Assembly: GCA_015680685.1 (NCBI GenBank)
Contig: MNCI01007832.1
Span: 62,272 to 126,271 of the forward strand
DNA length: 64,000 bases
Direction of reading: 5' to 3'
Source of the DNA: Gnetum montanum
Lineage: Eukaryota > Streptophyta > Gnetopsida > Gnetales > Gnetaceae
Shown: positions 1 to 11,869 of the stretch, one piece after another
Layout of the letters: each line of letters starts with the position of its first letter
How positions within the stretch are numbered: the stretch's first letter is position 1
Translations under genes and position numbers: made by a program
Notes under the pieces: model-generated
The model's database searches: none
What the model was told of the DNA's origin: nothing
The model's input: the letters and a program-made list of their open reading frames with translations, nothing else

Positions 1-1800
1 GCATGATTATGACTACTGGGACTATTATCCCACTGAAACACAAAGCCAAAGAGAATGACATCAAGAGAAGAAACATGAGTTTGTGAAGGGAAAATGGTTC
101 ACCAATTCCTTGTTCCTACTAAACCAACACAATAAAGATGGTCCTTTCTTTGGAGGCTCTCAACATGAAAATTCTCCACCCCTTGATATTAGTGATGTGG
201 GTGTGAATATAAATCTACAGTCCACTATCAACAAACAAAGTTTAGTAAAAGATGGTAGTCAAGGTAGGGGCTTAGACTAGCATCAGTATGATAAGCAACT
301 TGACAAATGTGGCCATGACAACTGAAGGAGAGTTGGCAGATACCATGGTGGTGGTAGTCCTTCTTCCTCTTTGTCCTTTTCATCTACATCTTCTTCCTCC
401 TCTTCTTCTAATTCTAAAAAATGTCATAGAAGAAACAATCATTATAAAAGAGGGTAGTAGAATAATAATACTGGCTACCATGCCCACAATAATCAAAGGG
501 GTAATAGAGGAAATCATTGGTGACAATGAAATAATGCTAATGATGAGCCTTTACTAGCAGCTTGAAGCATGCTTAACATTGCAAAGGTAGTTAAGCTCCC
601 AACTAGGCATGTGAAAGATAGTTGGATCAACTACTTAGACATGAATAATATCCCAAGATTTAAAGCAGGATATAACTCTAATTTTCAATACCATCTGTGA
701 GTTTTTCACGATGCTAGCAGCTTACAAAACATAGAGAATGACTAGCAAAATTTGAAGCTATTTCCCAGGACACTCATCAAAAAGGTAGAAAGCTAGTACT
801 ACACCTTGGATCCAAAATCTATCTACTGATGGAGTACAATGCTTAAGTTATTTAATGATAAATACTAAACATACTCTAGAGTGTCCAATCTAAGAAGGCA
901 AATCCAAGGTTGGAAATAGGAAACACATGAATCCTTGGATGCAACCATGGGTAGATATTATTATGTCTTACATCAATGCCTTGGCCATGGTTATTCTTAA
1001 ATAGAACAACTCCACCACATCATAGATGGGCTCAACGTAGAAACCAGAACAACTCTTAGGATTTATGCCCATGTGAGATTGTTTGAATTAGGAGTTCATC
1101 AGATACAAAGGCTGATAGAGCAGGTAGCAAAAGAAGAAGGTGAGTTGTAGAAAAAGAAAAGTATAAAAGAATATAATAGGGATCCTTCCAACAGGAAAAG
1201 GGAGGTTCACCTCTGTGCTGAGGAGGAGTCACCACTTGACAAAGTGATGAATAGGAAAACCTTGCCCATCCAAAAATCTATTTTCAATATTTTAGAAAAG
1301 GTTGATAAATTATGAGAATATTTGGATGAAAAATTCCAAATTTCTATGAAGATTGCTGAAGAATCCAAAGAGCAAAATAGTAATCACAACTGGAAGAGGT
1401 GGAAAGAAGCTAAATGTGCCTACCAAAGAGGTAAGGGAAAAGATGCTATAGTAGAAGAAGTAGTGGAGATAGGTTCTGATGATGGTGCTAGATGTGACAT
1501 TTGTCAATATATACATCTAAAGGGATGCTACCCTGTGATGTCACACTTACAAGAGTCTTGGGTGTACACACTAAATCCTTGACTATCAAGGAGGTAAGAA
1601 ACCAGATGATTGTCTTATCCTCAAGGCAATTCAAGGCAGTTCCACTAAAAACATCAAGCTTACTATCCAAGTGGATCTCCTCGACAATCATACGAGTAAT
1701 ACCAACAATGGCACCAAGAAAAATTATGGGGAATGCTACCACTAAGATCTTAGTACCTTTATAGGCAATCATATCCATACAAGTACTATGTTTAGCAACC
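1..1800 (+). pseudogene. gag remnant, Athila-like
   Basis: Decayed nucleocapsid precursor of a Ty3/Gypsy element. The best-preserved part runs from about 570 to 1590 through several frames; recognisable pieces are LPTRHVKDSWINYLDMN near 600, LKLFPRTLIKKVES near 750-790 and, in a longer open stretch at 1322-1582, a charged tail ending in CDICQYIHLKGCYPVMSH. The same pieces occur in the copy at 8640-10450 (RHVKDN, LKLFPRTLIKEVEN). The proximal 83-560 region encodes a low-complexity, Asp/His/Asn-rich N-terminus. No complete zinc knuckle is visible. At least six in-frame stops, mostly TAG, and several frame changes make it non-functional. Confidence 0.7.
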
Positions 1801-2280
1801 TATTTCTCCATGAAATTTGGCTAGCCATGCCTCATTCCAACATCCCTATTACCCTTTAGAGTACCATCAAACTCATTTTCCATCTACTTGAGGGGAACAC
1901 CCATATCTATATGATCCTTCACATCCATCTATACACATCCCTTCACCCTCAACCTAGTTGCCTCCTACTCTATCCATGCACAATGAAATTCCCCCATAGC
2001 TGTAGCAACAAAATGCTATGAGGGCTATAAATTTATAGTTGGTTTTCCAGCTAAGAAGTTTGGATAATTGATCTAGGAAATGACCATTTTTCTAATCCAA
2101 AAATCCTCACAACCTAATGTGGCTGCTCATCCTGTATCTTCAACACCCTCATCCTCTACATCAAACACATTCAAGAGTCCTTCAAACCAAACAATGCCTC
2201 ATATCTACATCAAGATGTTAACTCATGCTATCTTTGATTGAAATAAGGCTAGAAATCTTCCACAAAGAGATCTAACCCAA

Positions 2281-2722
2281 GAAGTCCTCTTATTTACTTA
2301 TAGATCATTAGACATGAGCCATGCAAAGCTCTTCTTGATTCTAGTTTCAGTGTCAATCTCATCTCCTATGACATGTATAAGGTTTGGAACCTAACACCTC
2401 TCAAGAAGAGCAATATCTATTTGGGATTGGTAGACCAATCAATAACTATCCCTTTAGAATTAGTGGAGGACATTTTGACCATAGTTATGGGTGGTCCTAT
2501 CCTGCCAATTTTCTGATGATCAAGGTTGAAAACTACAAATGCAAATTCCCCATCATTATGAAACATGCCCGGTTGAGCATTGTTGATGCACAAATGGGCA
2601 ACAAGGACCTCTCCTTGGAATTCTCTAAGGAAAATAAATTTGGATGGCTTGAGAAGAAGCAAGTTCCATGCATTACGTACAATGATAACAAGTGTAATTG
2701 CATGTAGAAAATATGGTCCATT
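2281..2722 (+). pseudogene. Retropepsin-type protease remnant, Athila-like
   Basis: Aspartic protease domain of the gag-pol polyprotein. The conserved entry motif reads EPCKALLDSSFSVNLIS, so the catalytic D-S-G/T triad is present as D-S-S. It continues through NLTPLKKSNIYLGL and, after a frame change, GWSYPANFLMIKVENY (2384-2707 is the longest open piece). The second copy at 10990-11270 has the same order with EPCKALLNSGSSVNFIS. Because both catalytic motifs are altered and the frame is interrupted, activity is not expected. The domain ends just before the interval that would lead into RT, which is missing here. Confidence 0.75.
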
Positions 2723-2872
2723 AATAGTACATTAATAAAAGAATGTAATTATTATGCACATGAAATAGATATCCAAAGGTGCCTATATGCAGTAGCTACA
2801 ATAGGAGGGCATCCAGTAGCTGATAGCTAACTTTGATGGTAGCACATTCTGCATGGAACCCACTAAGAGCTA

Positions 2873-4443
2873 TGAAATACCACAAAATTTTGGGTCTTGG
2901 CATCTTGACTGCAAATTTGACTAAGTGTCAAAATGGTGGCACTTTGCCCAAATTTTTCTAAATGTTGAGTGTAGTTAGCTCCAATTGCTAAATTTGCAAA
3001 ATTTTTCTAAGTGTCAAAATAATGGCACTTCCTACAAATTTGTCTAAGTGTCAAAACATGGTAAATCTTTCTATGTGTTGGTGTTATGCTCCCCAGCATA
3101 GCTAGCATAGCATGCCTCAAGTCCTATTTTACAAAATTTTCTAAGTGTTAATAGTAGTTGCATGAAAAATTTTTCAAAGTGTTTTTCTATGCTCTCACTC
3201 TACCTGCTATGCTCTAGAGCATAGCCAGCATAACACACTTTTTAGTGATAATTTTTGCCTAAGTGTCAAGCCAAAAACTGTCAAGCTAGCTTAGCATGGA
3301 AGAGGCATTTGGTAGATCTTCTAACTCTTGATGCTACCCCTCCTGCTATGCTCTAGAGCATAGCAAGCATAATAAGAACAAGGATTATAGTCTTCACTAG
3401 ATTCTTCTAAGTGCCCATGCCACATCCTATTCTTGGGAGCATCTTGTGTCCCACATATAACATGGGATGTGCGTAGCAACCAACATCTTGTGTTCGACAT
3501 GTAACATGGGATGAGTGTAGTAGCCAGCGTTCTGTGTCCTGCACATAACATGGGATGAGCATAGTAGCTAGCATCTCGTGTCCTACATGTAACATGGGAT
3601 TAGTGTAGTGGCCAGAGTTAGAAAATTTTTGAACTTTTTTTAGTCACCTCTAAACTTAGAAAATTTTCTAAATTTTTCTTGTGGTCCCACCTACCAAACT
3701 GCCACGTGGCACCCGATCTACATTTTGGGCTAACCCTAGCCCTACAAATACCTCTGCACCCTAATGTTTTAGGGGTTGGGTTGGTTTCCATTTTCACTAG
3801 TGGGGTAATTGGCACTTTCATTTGGCATTTGGCACTTTGGCATCTTGGCACTTAGCTCCATGGACAAATGAGACCTAGAGCACACCACACCAGCAGAGAG
3901 GCATAGTTACACTACACAGTACATCGCAACCCCATTGTAGCCTTATAGAACATCACATGATACTAGTAAGCACCAAACTTCATAGCTGGACACCACCAAG
4001 ATGGTGACTATGCTCCCACTACACCTATTATACACTATGTACCTTTTGAGATCCTTTTGGAATTAGCTATGCTTCCTCTTTTTGGGTGGTGCACTTTTGT
4101 TCACAAAATCCATTACATTTCTCAAGCATTTCTATTTGGTATTCAACATAACACTTGTATTTCCTCAATTTTTCATACGTATTTGCATGTTTACATCACT
4201 ATTTTTAGGCTAGGACACATTGCTATGCTTTGGCTTAGCTAGTCTTGGTATCCATGCATAACGTAGTACAAACCCTTTTCACATATGGTCATTTTAACAC
4301 CACATAAGACCCTATCTAATCAACCAAATCATTTAGGACACCTTGTTTCTATTTCCTAGCATGGCCCTAGCACAGATTCAGGGTTAGGTTGTATGCTCGT
4401 CAGCCTCTTAGTGTTCTAGTCATCGACATTTTTGAATGTCATA
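2873..4443 (+). repeat. LTR (5'), B-type, about 1.57 kb
   Basis: Starts TGAAATACCACAAAATTTTG after AGCTA and ends at ...GTCATA directly before a primer-binding-like motif. It aligns end to end with the reverse complement of 23093-24863: shared start, the 44-bp repeats in the middle, a CACGTGGCA-type segment, a run about cacaccacac...catcacatg, and a shared end (GTGTTC-TAG-CA). The start and end also resemble the Tat-like LTRs at 30539 and 39177, so the three appear to be one superfamily. It contains two perfect 20-bp palindromes, at 3206-3225 and 3345-3364. Confidence 0.8.
3435..3614 (+). repeat. 44-bp tandem repeat inside LTR, about 4 copies
   Basis: Units starting AACATGGGAT at 3459, 3503, 3547 and 3591 are spaced exactly 44 bp, with a partial unit upstream from 3435. 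The same unit, in the other orientation, occurs eleven times in the solo LTR at 23918-24401. It is therefore an LTR-internal variable-number repeat. Confidence 0.85.
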
Positions 4444-4448
4444 TTTTT

Positions 4449-4466
4449 TGGTGCTAGAAGGAGGGA
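4449..4466 (+). other. Candidate primer binding site
   Basis: TGGTGCTAGAAGGAGGG lies 5 nt after the proposed LTR end. Equivalent motifs follow the LTRs at 31963 (TAGCACTAGAAGAAGGG) and 40439 (TGGTGTTAGAAGAAGGG). The conserved position, the starting TGG (complement of the tRNA CCA end) and the flanking LTRs support a primer site; the tRNA itself is not identified. Confidence 0.65.
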
Positions 4467-4544
4467 CTTGTCATTTCCTTCTGAATTTTTTAATTGGCAC
4501 TTAACCAAAACTTTGGACACTTTGGAGAGAATAATAAGTTCTCA

Positions 4545-4625
4545 AAGCATAGTAAGCTCTAGCGTAGTGAGCATGGCAAGCTCTAGCATAGTGAGCATGG
4601 GAAGCTTCAGCATAGTGAGCGTAGC
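4545..4625 (+). repeat. 24-bp tandem repeat in leader
   Basis: About three and a half units of a 24-bp motif (AGCATAGTGAGCATGGCAAG plus CTCT). The repeat creates a short open reading frame here that is not considered a gene. Confidence 0.8.
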
Positions 4626-4644
4626 ACCAGAGTTAGCCATTTTT

Positions 4645-4885
4645 AGCAACTTTGATACTTAGCATTTTTTCTACATTTTCATACTTAGCATCTTTTCTAA
4701 ATTTTCATACTTAGCCAAATTTTCCACAGTTTTACACTTAGTTAATTTTTTTGTAGTTTTTGTACTTAGCCACTTTTCTGCATCTTTACACTTAGCTATT
4801 TTTCTATATTTTTATACTTAGCCATTTTTCTAGTACCAGCAGACTTAGCCATTTTTCTGTAGTTTCCATAGTTAGCCATTGTTTG
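4645..4885 (+). repeat. 26-27 bp minisatellite in the untranslated leader
   Basis: Nine diverged units of the type TACTTAGCCATTTTTCTACA plus TTTTCA follow each other between the primer site and gag. Confidence 0.85.
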
Positions 4886-4917
4886 CAAATAGCAACTCTC
4901 ACAACCCAACCTATGAA

Positions 4918-6583
4918 TATGAATCTAGATCAACCTTCCATGTTAATGTCTAACAAATTTGACATCAAGATCCACCCAAAGCATGCTGCACTAAGGCATG
5001 AACAATACAATTTTGTTTGTGCCAAAATCTAAGTAGGATTACCAATGGATCACCTCGACTTAGAAGTAAAAAAAGATTATGAATGAGTCCATTAAGATGG
5101 ATGAGAGTACAACCCTACCCTGTTTGACATAATCCCACTCATGGTGTCTTACACTAGTTGTTGTCCCAACTCATCTATGCAAACAAGCATGATGTAGGGA
5201 CAACCTAGGAGGAAGCCTCATAGGAGGAAGAAGATGAGTTCAAGGCCTACTCCAAACATGAGAGCCCTCTCTACACTATCTTCCAACAATCATTCCCTAG
5301 TATAGCCCTCCTTGGTTCAATCCACCTATCCTCTCTAAGATGGTAACCATGCCAATTCATCCTTCCTTGCAAGCTACTATTGCATTTTCCCAACCCTGTG
5401 TTCATGCAAGGGCCACCTCCTAGCCCCAGATTACTTAATCATCCTATGTCCCACTTGTCTCATCAGTGCTCATGGCATCTGTCCAACCCACTCATGTGTG
5501 GCCTACCTCAGTCACTGTGCCCATCACTCAACCAATGCATCAACGACCATCTGCTATGACATTAAACTAGCACTACCTATCAACTACGACATTAAACTAG
5601 CAAACTCCACAACCAAAAATTTGACACTATGTTATACATCCAACACAAGCCTATCCAATGCAACTAGCTAGCACATCCCCAAGCTTGGATCAAGCATTCC
5701 AGCTAATCCAAAGCTTGATGGAGTAGATCAACCAACTCAAGGCTACCTACTCCAACACTGTCAAGGTGGTGGACTTCTACCAAGACAATTCCATAAGTCC
5801 TATGGCACCACCTCTAACTCTCCCAACTAGGGTCTAGCTACCTTAACTCATCAAGTACAATGGTGAAGGGGATAGCAACAAACACTTGGTTACATTTTGG
5901 TCTAAGTGCCTACTTCTTCAAGCTTGGCCACATGCCATCATGTGTGTGTTTCCCATGTCACTCACTGGGAAGGCCTTAGACTGGTATCATGTGCTACCTA
6001 AGGCCTTAATCTCTTCTTTGGAGGATCTCATAATCTAGTTTGTAACATGCTTTAGGTACAACCTAAAGCCTGAAGCAACCCCTGACGAGCTCATGCAAGT
6101 TAATTAAGGGTCCCTAGAGCCTATGCCAAAATTCCTCCAATGTTGGAACATCACATTAAGCAAAATGCATGAACCCCTAGCAAATATGCACCTACTGACC
6201 ATCCTCAAGGATGTAGTAAATGACTTCATCAAGTTCAAACTATATTACCTAGCCCCAAAGTCTCTTAGCCAAGCCTTTACCCAAATGAAGTGCATAGAGG
6301 AGGTAGTGCAAGCTAATAATAACCTGACCTATGTGGCCTATAAAAACCAACATGCACACAAGAAAAATGCAATAGTGAAAATAGTAGCCGCAAGCACAAA
6401 GAAACCAACTGGGGCCCAACAACAAAGTAGCCCAAGGCCCTAGCTCACAAAGCCACCAACTCTGGTGCCAACTTGCCTACATCAGTAGGGGCCACCCCAA
6501 GGTCCAACTTTAAGCATATGGATTACTCAAAGTATACACCGCTATCAATGGAACCCTCTAAACTACTACGGAAACTCTTGAAA
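4918..6583 (+). pseudogene. gag remnant, Tat-like family
   Basis: Decayed gag homologous to those at 32660-34560 and 41800-43700. It opens with MLMSNKFDIKIHPKHAA and NFVCAKI, passes a Pro/Thr/Gln-rich linker, then the retrotransposon gag core: VKVVDFYQDNSISPMAPPL, IKYNGEGDSNKHL, FPMSLTGKALDWYHVLPKA and MKCIEEVVQANNNLTYVA. The last open piece is 6123-6443. Near 6540 it still matches the family (SKYTPLSMEPSKLLRKLL) and then runs directly into LTR sequence at about 6583, with no protease or pol. Many TAG stops are present. It belongs with the LTR and primer site at 2873-4466. Confidence 0.75.
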
Positions 6584-7361
6584 GCCTCACTTCCTAGGTG
6601 GAAAAAGTTATGTCATGTCTATATTTAGGCTTGGAAAGGCTAAAAATGCCTCAAGAATTACCAAATTTGTTATTTATTTTTTTTGGATATTTTTATTGGC
6701 CATAGCCAAACCTATGCATGAACCACCTACACCTAGTGTTGGAATTATTGGGCTTTCATTTTCCTAGCAAGGCTAGTGAGGAAACCAACTATAGCCAATG
6801 TAGTTCTAGCAATGCCAGTGTGATTCTAATGAGGATGAGGATTCCACAAGGCTAACATAATTTTATAAAGGTAACATAGTTGTACAAGGCCAACATAGTT
6901 GGGTAAAGCTAGCATAGTTTTCAAATTTCATTTACTATTTATAGCACTCAGCATAGTTTTGATGACCTGGATGCATCAAAACTTACCAAAAATAGAAAGC
7001 TATGTTAAAAATAATGGCCTACCACACCTACAAATCATATCAATCTGTCAATAATCATGGTTGAAATTTTCAATTCCAAATCAAACATCATGTGACCTAT
7101 AAAAGTAATATTTGAACACATTGAATGGGTTCTTTGAGTTCTTTTAGCTCTTTGGAGTTTCACAAGTTCTACAACTTTTGCAACCTTGAGCACTTGAAAC
7201 CTTTGGCATTTCAAAGATTTTTTCGATTAATCTAGAAACTACATGGACATTGAAGAATCTTAACATAGTTTTATTGCAATAGAAAGTTAAGCACATAATT
7301 TACTACTCTTGTTGTTAATGCAAAATATTCAAGCTAAGAACCACCAACAAGTCTTAGCAAC
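6583..7361 (+). repeat. Partial LTR, Tat-like (D-type), truncated on both sides
   Basis: Begins in the middle of an LTR: the stretch around 6583-6660 (CACTTCCTAGG, then TCTATATTTAGGCTTGGAAA and GGCTAAAAATGCC) matches the LTRs at about 30695, 39350 and 58855. Further shared points are ATCAATCTGTCAATAATCAT near 7045 and a TATA-like GACCTATAAAAG near 7099, with a following AGCACTTGAAA. Its first about 150 bp are absent, so gag is fused straight to it. It stops at the start of the next LTR at 7362. It may be the 3' LTR of the 2873 element after an internal deletion. Confidence 0.6.
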
Positions 7362-8212
7362 TGATGAACCACCATTTGTAGTCTGGTCTAATGTTGGGTA
7401 TGCGACGTCGCATATGCGATGTGAGGGACTTGGTTTGACTTCGCATATCCAACATCGAGGTATATTCCCCAACCTATAAATACCAAGCCTAGGCTCTAGT
7501 TTTTCATTAGTTAATTTTTAGTTTTTAGTCAAAGTAGCAAAGCTCTGGTAATTTATTTTCATTAGAGTTAGAATATCTTCTAAGTGCCTATAGGAGTCTA
7601 AAGTGTGTGTGTGATTCTTTGTTTAAGCACTGATGTACCTAAGCACAGCAGTGTGATGGAAATAAAATAAACTCTTTTGACAATCCTTGCAACACTGAGA
7701 ATAGCTTAATATTTCGTTTATTGCACTTTTCTTTATTACTATTTACTTTAATGTATTTGAATCAAAAAATTTATTTTTAGTTGATTAATGAACACAAGCA
7801 CGACCAATTCGAGCATTCATATAGTACTTGGTAACCTATCAACACTTAACATTTGGTAGGCCAACAATACCATATGTGTTTACGATGTGTTCAAGAAAGT
7901 GGGACGGTTACTTGTGTTAAGCTAGCTAGGCAATAGACATTAGTTTTCAATCTACTGTATCCTTATTCTTGTTGTAGGTGATTACATCCATAAAATATAA
8001 AATGATAAAAATTCATATACCTCAATTACACTTAAACCATGCCCTTGACCCTCACAAGTGTAGTTGGAAAGACAATGAACATTTTTAATGCCATTTCACT
8101 TCCTAGAAAAACTAGTGTATGAGATAACTAAAGGTCCATGAAATTCAACTAGATCATGCATAATGCCTTAGTGATTCATATCGTTGGGCATAGGGTACCT
8201 CATTGTTCATCA
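7362..8212 (+). repeat. 5' LTR, Athila-like
   Basis: Starts TGATGAA like the LTR at 20364 and ends ...GTTCATCA like ...CTCATCA at 21266. Shared landmarks with the other LTR are CCTATAAATA (7470, TATA box), GCAAAGCTCT, TAGAATAT-TTC-AAGTGCC, CAAGCACGACC, ACTTGGTAA and TTGGGC-TAGGG-TACCT. A perfect 16-bp palindrome (7399-7414) lies upstream of the TATA box. No clean target-site duplication was found. Confidence 0.75.
7468..7478 (+). promoter_or_regulatory. TATA box of LTR promoter
   Basis: CCTATAAATA occurs at the same relative position in the LTR at 20364 (about 20489). Position and conservation between the two LTRs support a transcription start shortly downstream. Confidence 0.6.
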
Positions 8213-8213
8213 T

Positions 8214-8233
8214 TGGCATCATTGCTAGGGATC
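8214..8233 (+). other. Primer binding site, decayed tRNA-Asp type
   Basis: TGGCATCATTGCTAGGGATC begins one base after the LTR end. It differs from the TGGCGCCGTTGCCGGGGATC site familiar from Athila elements only at CpG/GpC-rich positions. This is established knowledge of the family plus a direct comparison. Confidence 0.75.
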
Positions 8234-8639
8234 CTTTTGTTGTTTTGTGCACTATCTAGGACCTAGTGAAAAGTATTTAAATTGTTGGAATGAACCTAAG
8301 AGTCATATCTTATTTCACAATTATTGCAATAAATTCTTAGAGCACACTATGATTTTTTATTTGCTAACTGAAAATGTCTTCTTCTCATAGGAGCACTTCT
8401 TTACCCAAGGCTAATAGAGTTAAGCTAACAAAGCCTCAATAGTATTGAATTATATATACTCATCCTAGTAGGTATGTGCTAAACTTCATCTTCATCCTAC
8501 ACTAGGATGAATAGTTGTGGTGGCGTGACATAGATGGAAACATTGTGTTGCCACCTAATCATGCTACTCTTGTAATGTTCTATTAAATTCTTACATGATG
8601 TGATCTTCAATACCACCATGGGGAGTATATTGTGAAAGA

Positions 8640-10450
8640 TGTTGACACTAGGGGTTACGATCCCACCAAGGCACAATGTCTATGAAATTGGTAGCTAGAA
8701 CAGCGCTATGAATTTTTAAAGGAAAAAAGACTTAATGATTCTCCATTCTTGTTGTACCATGGCAAACCCTTCTCTGGGGGTTTTACATTCAATGAAACTC
8801 CTTTCTTTGACTTTAGTGATGGAGGTTAAAATCAGAATCTACACTCCATAATTCACAATCATGATTCTAGTAACAAGGAATCCAATGACAATGAAGGATC
8901 TAGAGGGGCAAATTAAGATAGGGATGCTGACAAGAAGCATGATTGTGATCATGATCATGATCATCGAAGAGGTGGTAGTAGGCACTATGATGGTGTTGAT
9001 TCTCCTTCATCTTCCCCTTAATCATCATCATTTTCTTTTGGATTTGATTGTGACCATAGAAGGTGAGATTGTGATTGAGGTGATCAAAATGAATGAAATG
9101 ACCAATGAGACCAAGATAACCAAAAAGATCATTAGGATAGGTAAGAACAAGGGCATAGATGTTCAAGAGAGGCACATCACCATAAATGGAGGGGTAGTAT
9201 AGGGCATCATAGGCATCATGATCAAGGCCTCAATGAGCCTCTATTTGCTACCCGAAGCATGCTTAACATCATAGAGGTAGTTAAAATTCCAACAAGGCAT
9301 GTGAAAGACAATTAGATCAAATGGTTAAACATGAAAAATATTTCTTGATTTGGAGGATATAACTCTAATCTATAGAATCATCTTTAAGCTTTTCAAGATG
9401 CATCTACCTTGCAAAACATAGAAAATAAGTGGCAGAAATTGAAGTTGTTCCCAAGGACACTCATCAAAGAGGTAGAGAACTAGTACATGTTCTTAAAGTT
9501 GAAATCTATTAGATGATGGAGTACCATGCTTGAGATGTTCAATGATAAGTATCAAATGTACTCCAAAGTGACCGGCTTAAGGAAGAAAATTCAAGTGTGG
9601 AAAAAAGAAACACATGAACCCTTGCATGACACCATTGTCTGATATTATGCCTTAATGCACAAATTCCCTAGACATGGTTATTCTCAATTGGTTCAACTAT
9701 GCCACATTTTAGATGCACTTTGCAATAAAACAAGGAAAACATTTGGTGTCTATGCCCAAGGGCATTTTTCAAAACTAAGTGTCCATTAGATACAAAGATT
9801 AATAGCATAGGTAGCTAAAGAGGAGGCTGAGCTAAGAAAAAAAAAGTGCAGAATACAACCATGATCCTTCCATTTGCAAGAGTGAAGTTTGATCTTGCAA
9901 TAGTGAGGAAGAGTCCATATTTGATGAAGGGATGCATAAGACAGCCTTGACACTTCAACAATTCTAGTCTAAACTTACAACTAAGGTTGATAAGTTAAGG
10001 GCCTTCATGGATAGTAGATTTCAAGCTATTCTTAAAATCATTGAATAGTCTAGAGAATAAGGTAGTGACTTTGAGCATAGAAGTTGCAAGGGAGATGAAC
10101 GTGCATATTAAAAATTTAAGGGCAAGATTTATACAATAGAAAAGGTTGCAGATAGTGAATTAGATGATGATCATGGTTCTGACATTTGTTAGTATGAATA
10201 TCCTAAGGGATGTTTCCCCATTGTGTCACATCTATAGGAGTCTGGGGTGTATGCCTTACATCCACGACTTACACAAAGGCAAACATCTAGAAGGTTACCT
10301 TATCTTTAAGGTAATCTTAGGCTATTCCACTAGCAACAACCATATTATCCAAGTGGAGCTCCACTGCAACCATATCAATAGTATCAACAATAACAACAAC
10401 CACAATCATGAGTGCTAACATCACCAAGAAAATAGTACCCTTACCTACAG
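8640..10450 (+). pseudogene. gag remnant, Athila-like
   Basis: Same protein as the remnant at 1-1800. Pieces in order: a segment ending FNETPFFDFSDGG (about 8790-8830), an Asp/His/Arg-rich low-complexity stretch (8861-9202, alternative frames open), VKIPTRHVKDN (about 9280), LKLFPRTLIKEVEN (about 9440), and ETHEPLHDTI with HKFPRHGYSQLVQLCHILDA (about 9610-9720). It ends in an Asn/His-rich tail near 10400. Numerous stops and frame shifts; no intact product. A typical full-length gag is implied by the spacing to the protease. Confidence 0.7.
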
Positions 10451-10759
10451 CTTGATCCATATGGTTACCACATGCAACAACCCATGTCTCCACATGACTC
10501 TTCCAATCACATTTATAATTTCTAGCCTCACTACCATCTGTTAAATTATTATCAATCTCATTCACCACATGAAAGAAGATAAATTACCTCTTATCCTTAT
10601 CCTCCTCCTATCTCGACACATACTCCTCCTCCAGTTGCATAGTTACTACCTACTCTACAAATGTAGGGTGAACTAGCCAATCAACTACAGCAACACAATG
10701 CTATGAGGGTTGTTAATTTGCAACCAAATCATCAATCAAAGGGGTCAAATTCCTAATTA

Positions 10760-11420
10760 ATGAAAATACTTTTCTTTCAATCCTGTAGACCACCTAAGCC
10801 TTCACCTACACCCATGGTTGACAACCTTGCACTTGCCTTTTCCTCTATATCAAATTCTTTTAGGCCTCCTTCAAACCAAACTCTACCAAGGATCCATACC
10901 ATAATGCTTACTCACACTATGTCTGATTGGATCTATGCAAGAAACCTTTCTAGGAAATTAGCCAATCCTGGAAGTTCTCTAATTTATTTACAAATTTCTA
11001 GGAATGAACCATGTAAGGCTCTTCTCAATTCAGGTTCTAGTGTTAATTTTATTTCTCATGAGATATACACTACCTAGGACTTGCCTTCTCTTAAGAAGAG
11101 CAACATAAGATTAGAGTTGGCAAACCAGTCCATCACTATTCCATTGAGACTGGTAGAAGACATTGTGACCACTATCTATGGATGGTCTTATCTTGTCGAT
11201 TTCCTAGTAACCAAAATGGAGAACTGCAAAGGGGACTTCTCAATCATAATGAGAAGGGCTAGTTGAGCACCATGTATGCAAGAATGAGCATCAGATATCT
11301 TTCCCTAGAAATATCAAAGAAAAATGTATTTGAAAAGATCAAGAAGAAGAGAGTTTCCTGCATTGCATATAGAAATACAAGGTGTAATTATGTGAAAAAA
11401 CTCTGGGCCATCAAGTAAGC
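10760..11420 (+). pseudogene. Protease remnant, Athila-like
   Basis: Retropepsin domain between gag and RT. A Pro/Ser-rich entry precedes RNEPCKALLNSGSSVNFIS at about 10990-11060, where the catalytic Asp is Asn. It then reads DLPSLKKSNIRLELANQSIT, a flap-like segment, and GWSYLVDFLVTKMENC to about 11240, followed by a decayed linker that matches 2560-2720. Two open stretches (10760-11077 and 11081-11266) are separated by a stop. The loss of the catalytic Asp and the stops make it inactive. Confidence 0.8.
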
Positions 11421-11869
11421 ATCTATCTCTACATGCAAATAGTATGTGTTGGAAATAGAAATTCAAAGGTATCTATACATAGTAGACACAAAATAGGAGG
11501 GCACCCAATGGCTAAATGCTGATTTAGAAAGTAGCCCACTTTGCATGGAACCAACTGAGAGCCTAACATGTATGTATGTCATAAGCATGGATGAACTTAA
11601 GCAAGTTCATCACCAACTCTGTGATTATACAAATGATGATACTCATTGGGGAGAGTTGGGAATTCTTGAAAAATTCAAATAAGAGCCCCTTGAGCTAAAA
11701 AAATTACTAGCTTGAATGAAATATGTATTTTTGAAGAATGGAAAGCTAGTTATTATCTCTAGAACAAAAAATGATGCTATTGAAAGTAGTTGAAAGATGG
11801 TTAGTAGCTTTTGCTTAGTCATATCCTAAACTTACAAGGATTGACCATAGGATATGCTGGCATCGCATC

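Larger units (their letters stand above)
1..2872 (+). mobile_element. Athila-like Ty3/Gypsy element, 3'-truncated (gag and protease only)
   Basis: This block aligns by eye, in the same order, with the longer Athila-like copy at about 8640-11530: a basic/acidic N-terminal segment, the gag core, then the protease. Homology runs up to a shared stretch around 2851-2870 (TTCTGCATGGAACCCAC) and then stops abruptly where an LTR begins at 2873. The RT, integrase and LTRs of this copy are not seen, and the left end lies outside the window. The reading frame is broken by many stops and frameshifts, so this is a dead copy. Assignment to the Athila branch rests on the longer copy, not on this piece alone. 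Confidence 0.75.

Noticed and set aside
4432-4662. 76-codon open frame after the LTR
   Set aside because: It is generated by the 24-bp tandem repeat and has no homologue in the other leaders.
7362-8212. Target-site duplication AGCAA near 7356 and 21270
   Set aside because: It would require LTR ends other than TG...CA; the match may be chance, so no duplication is claimed.
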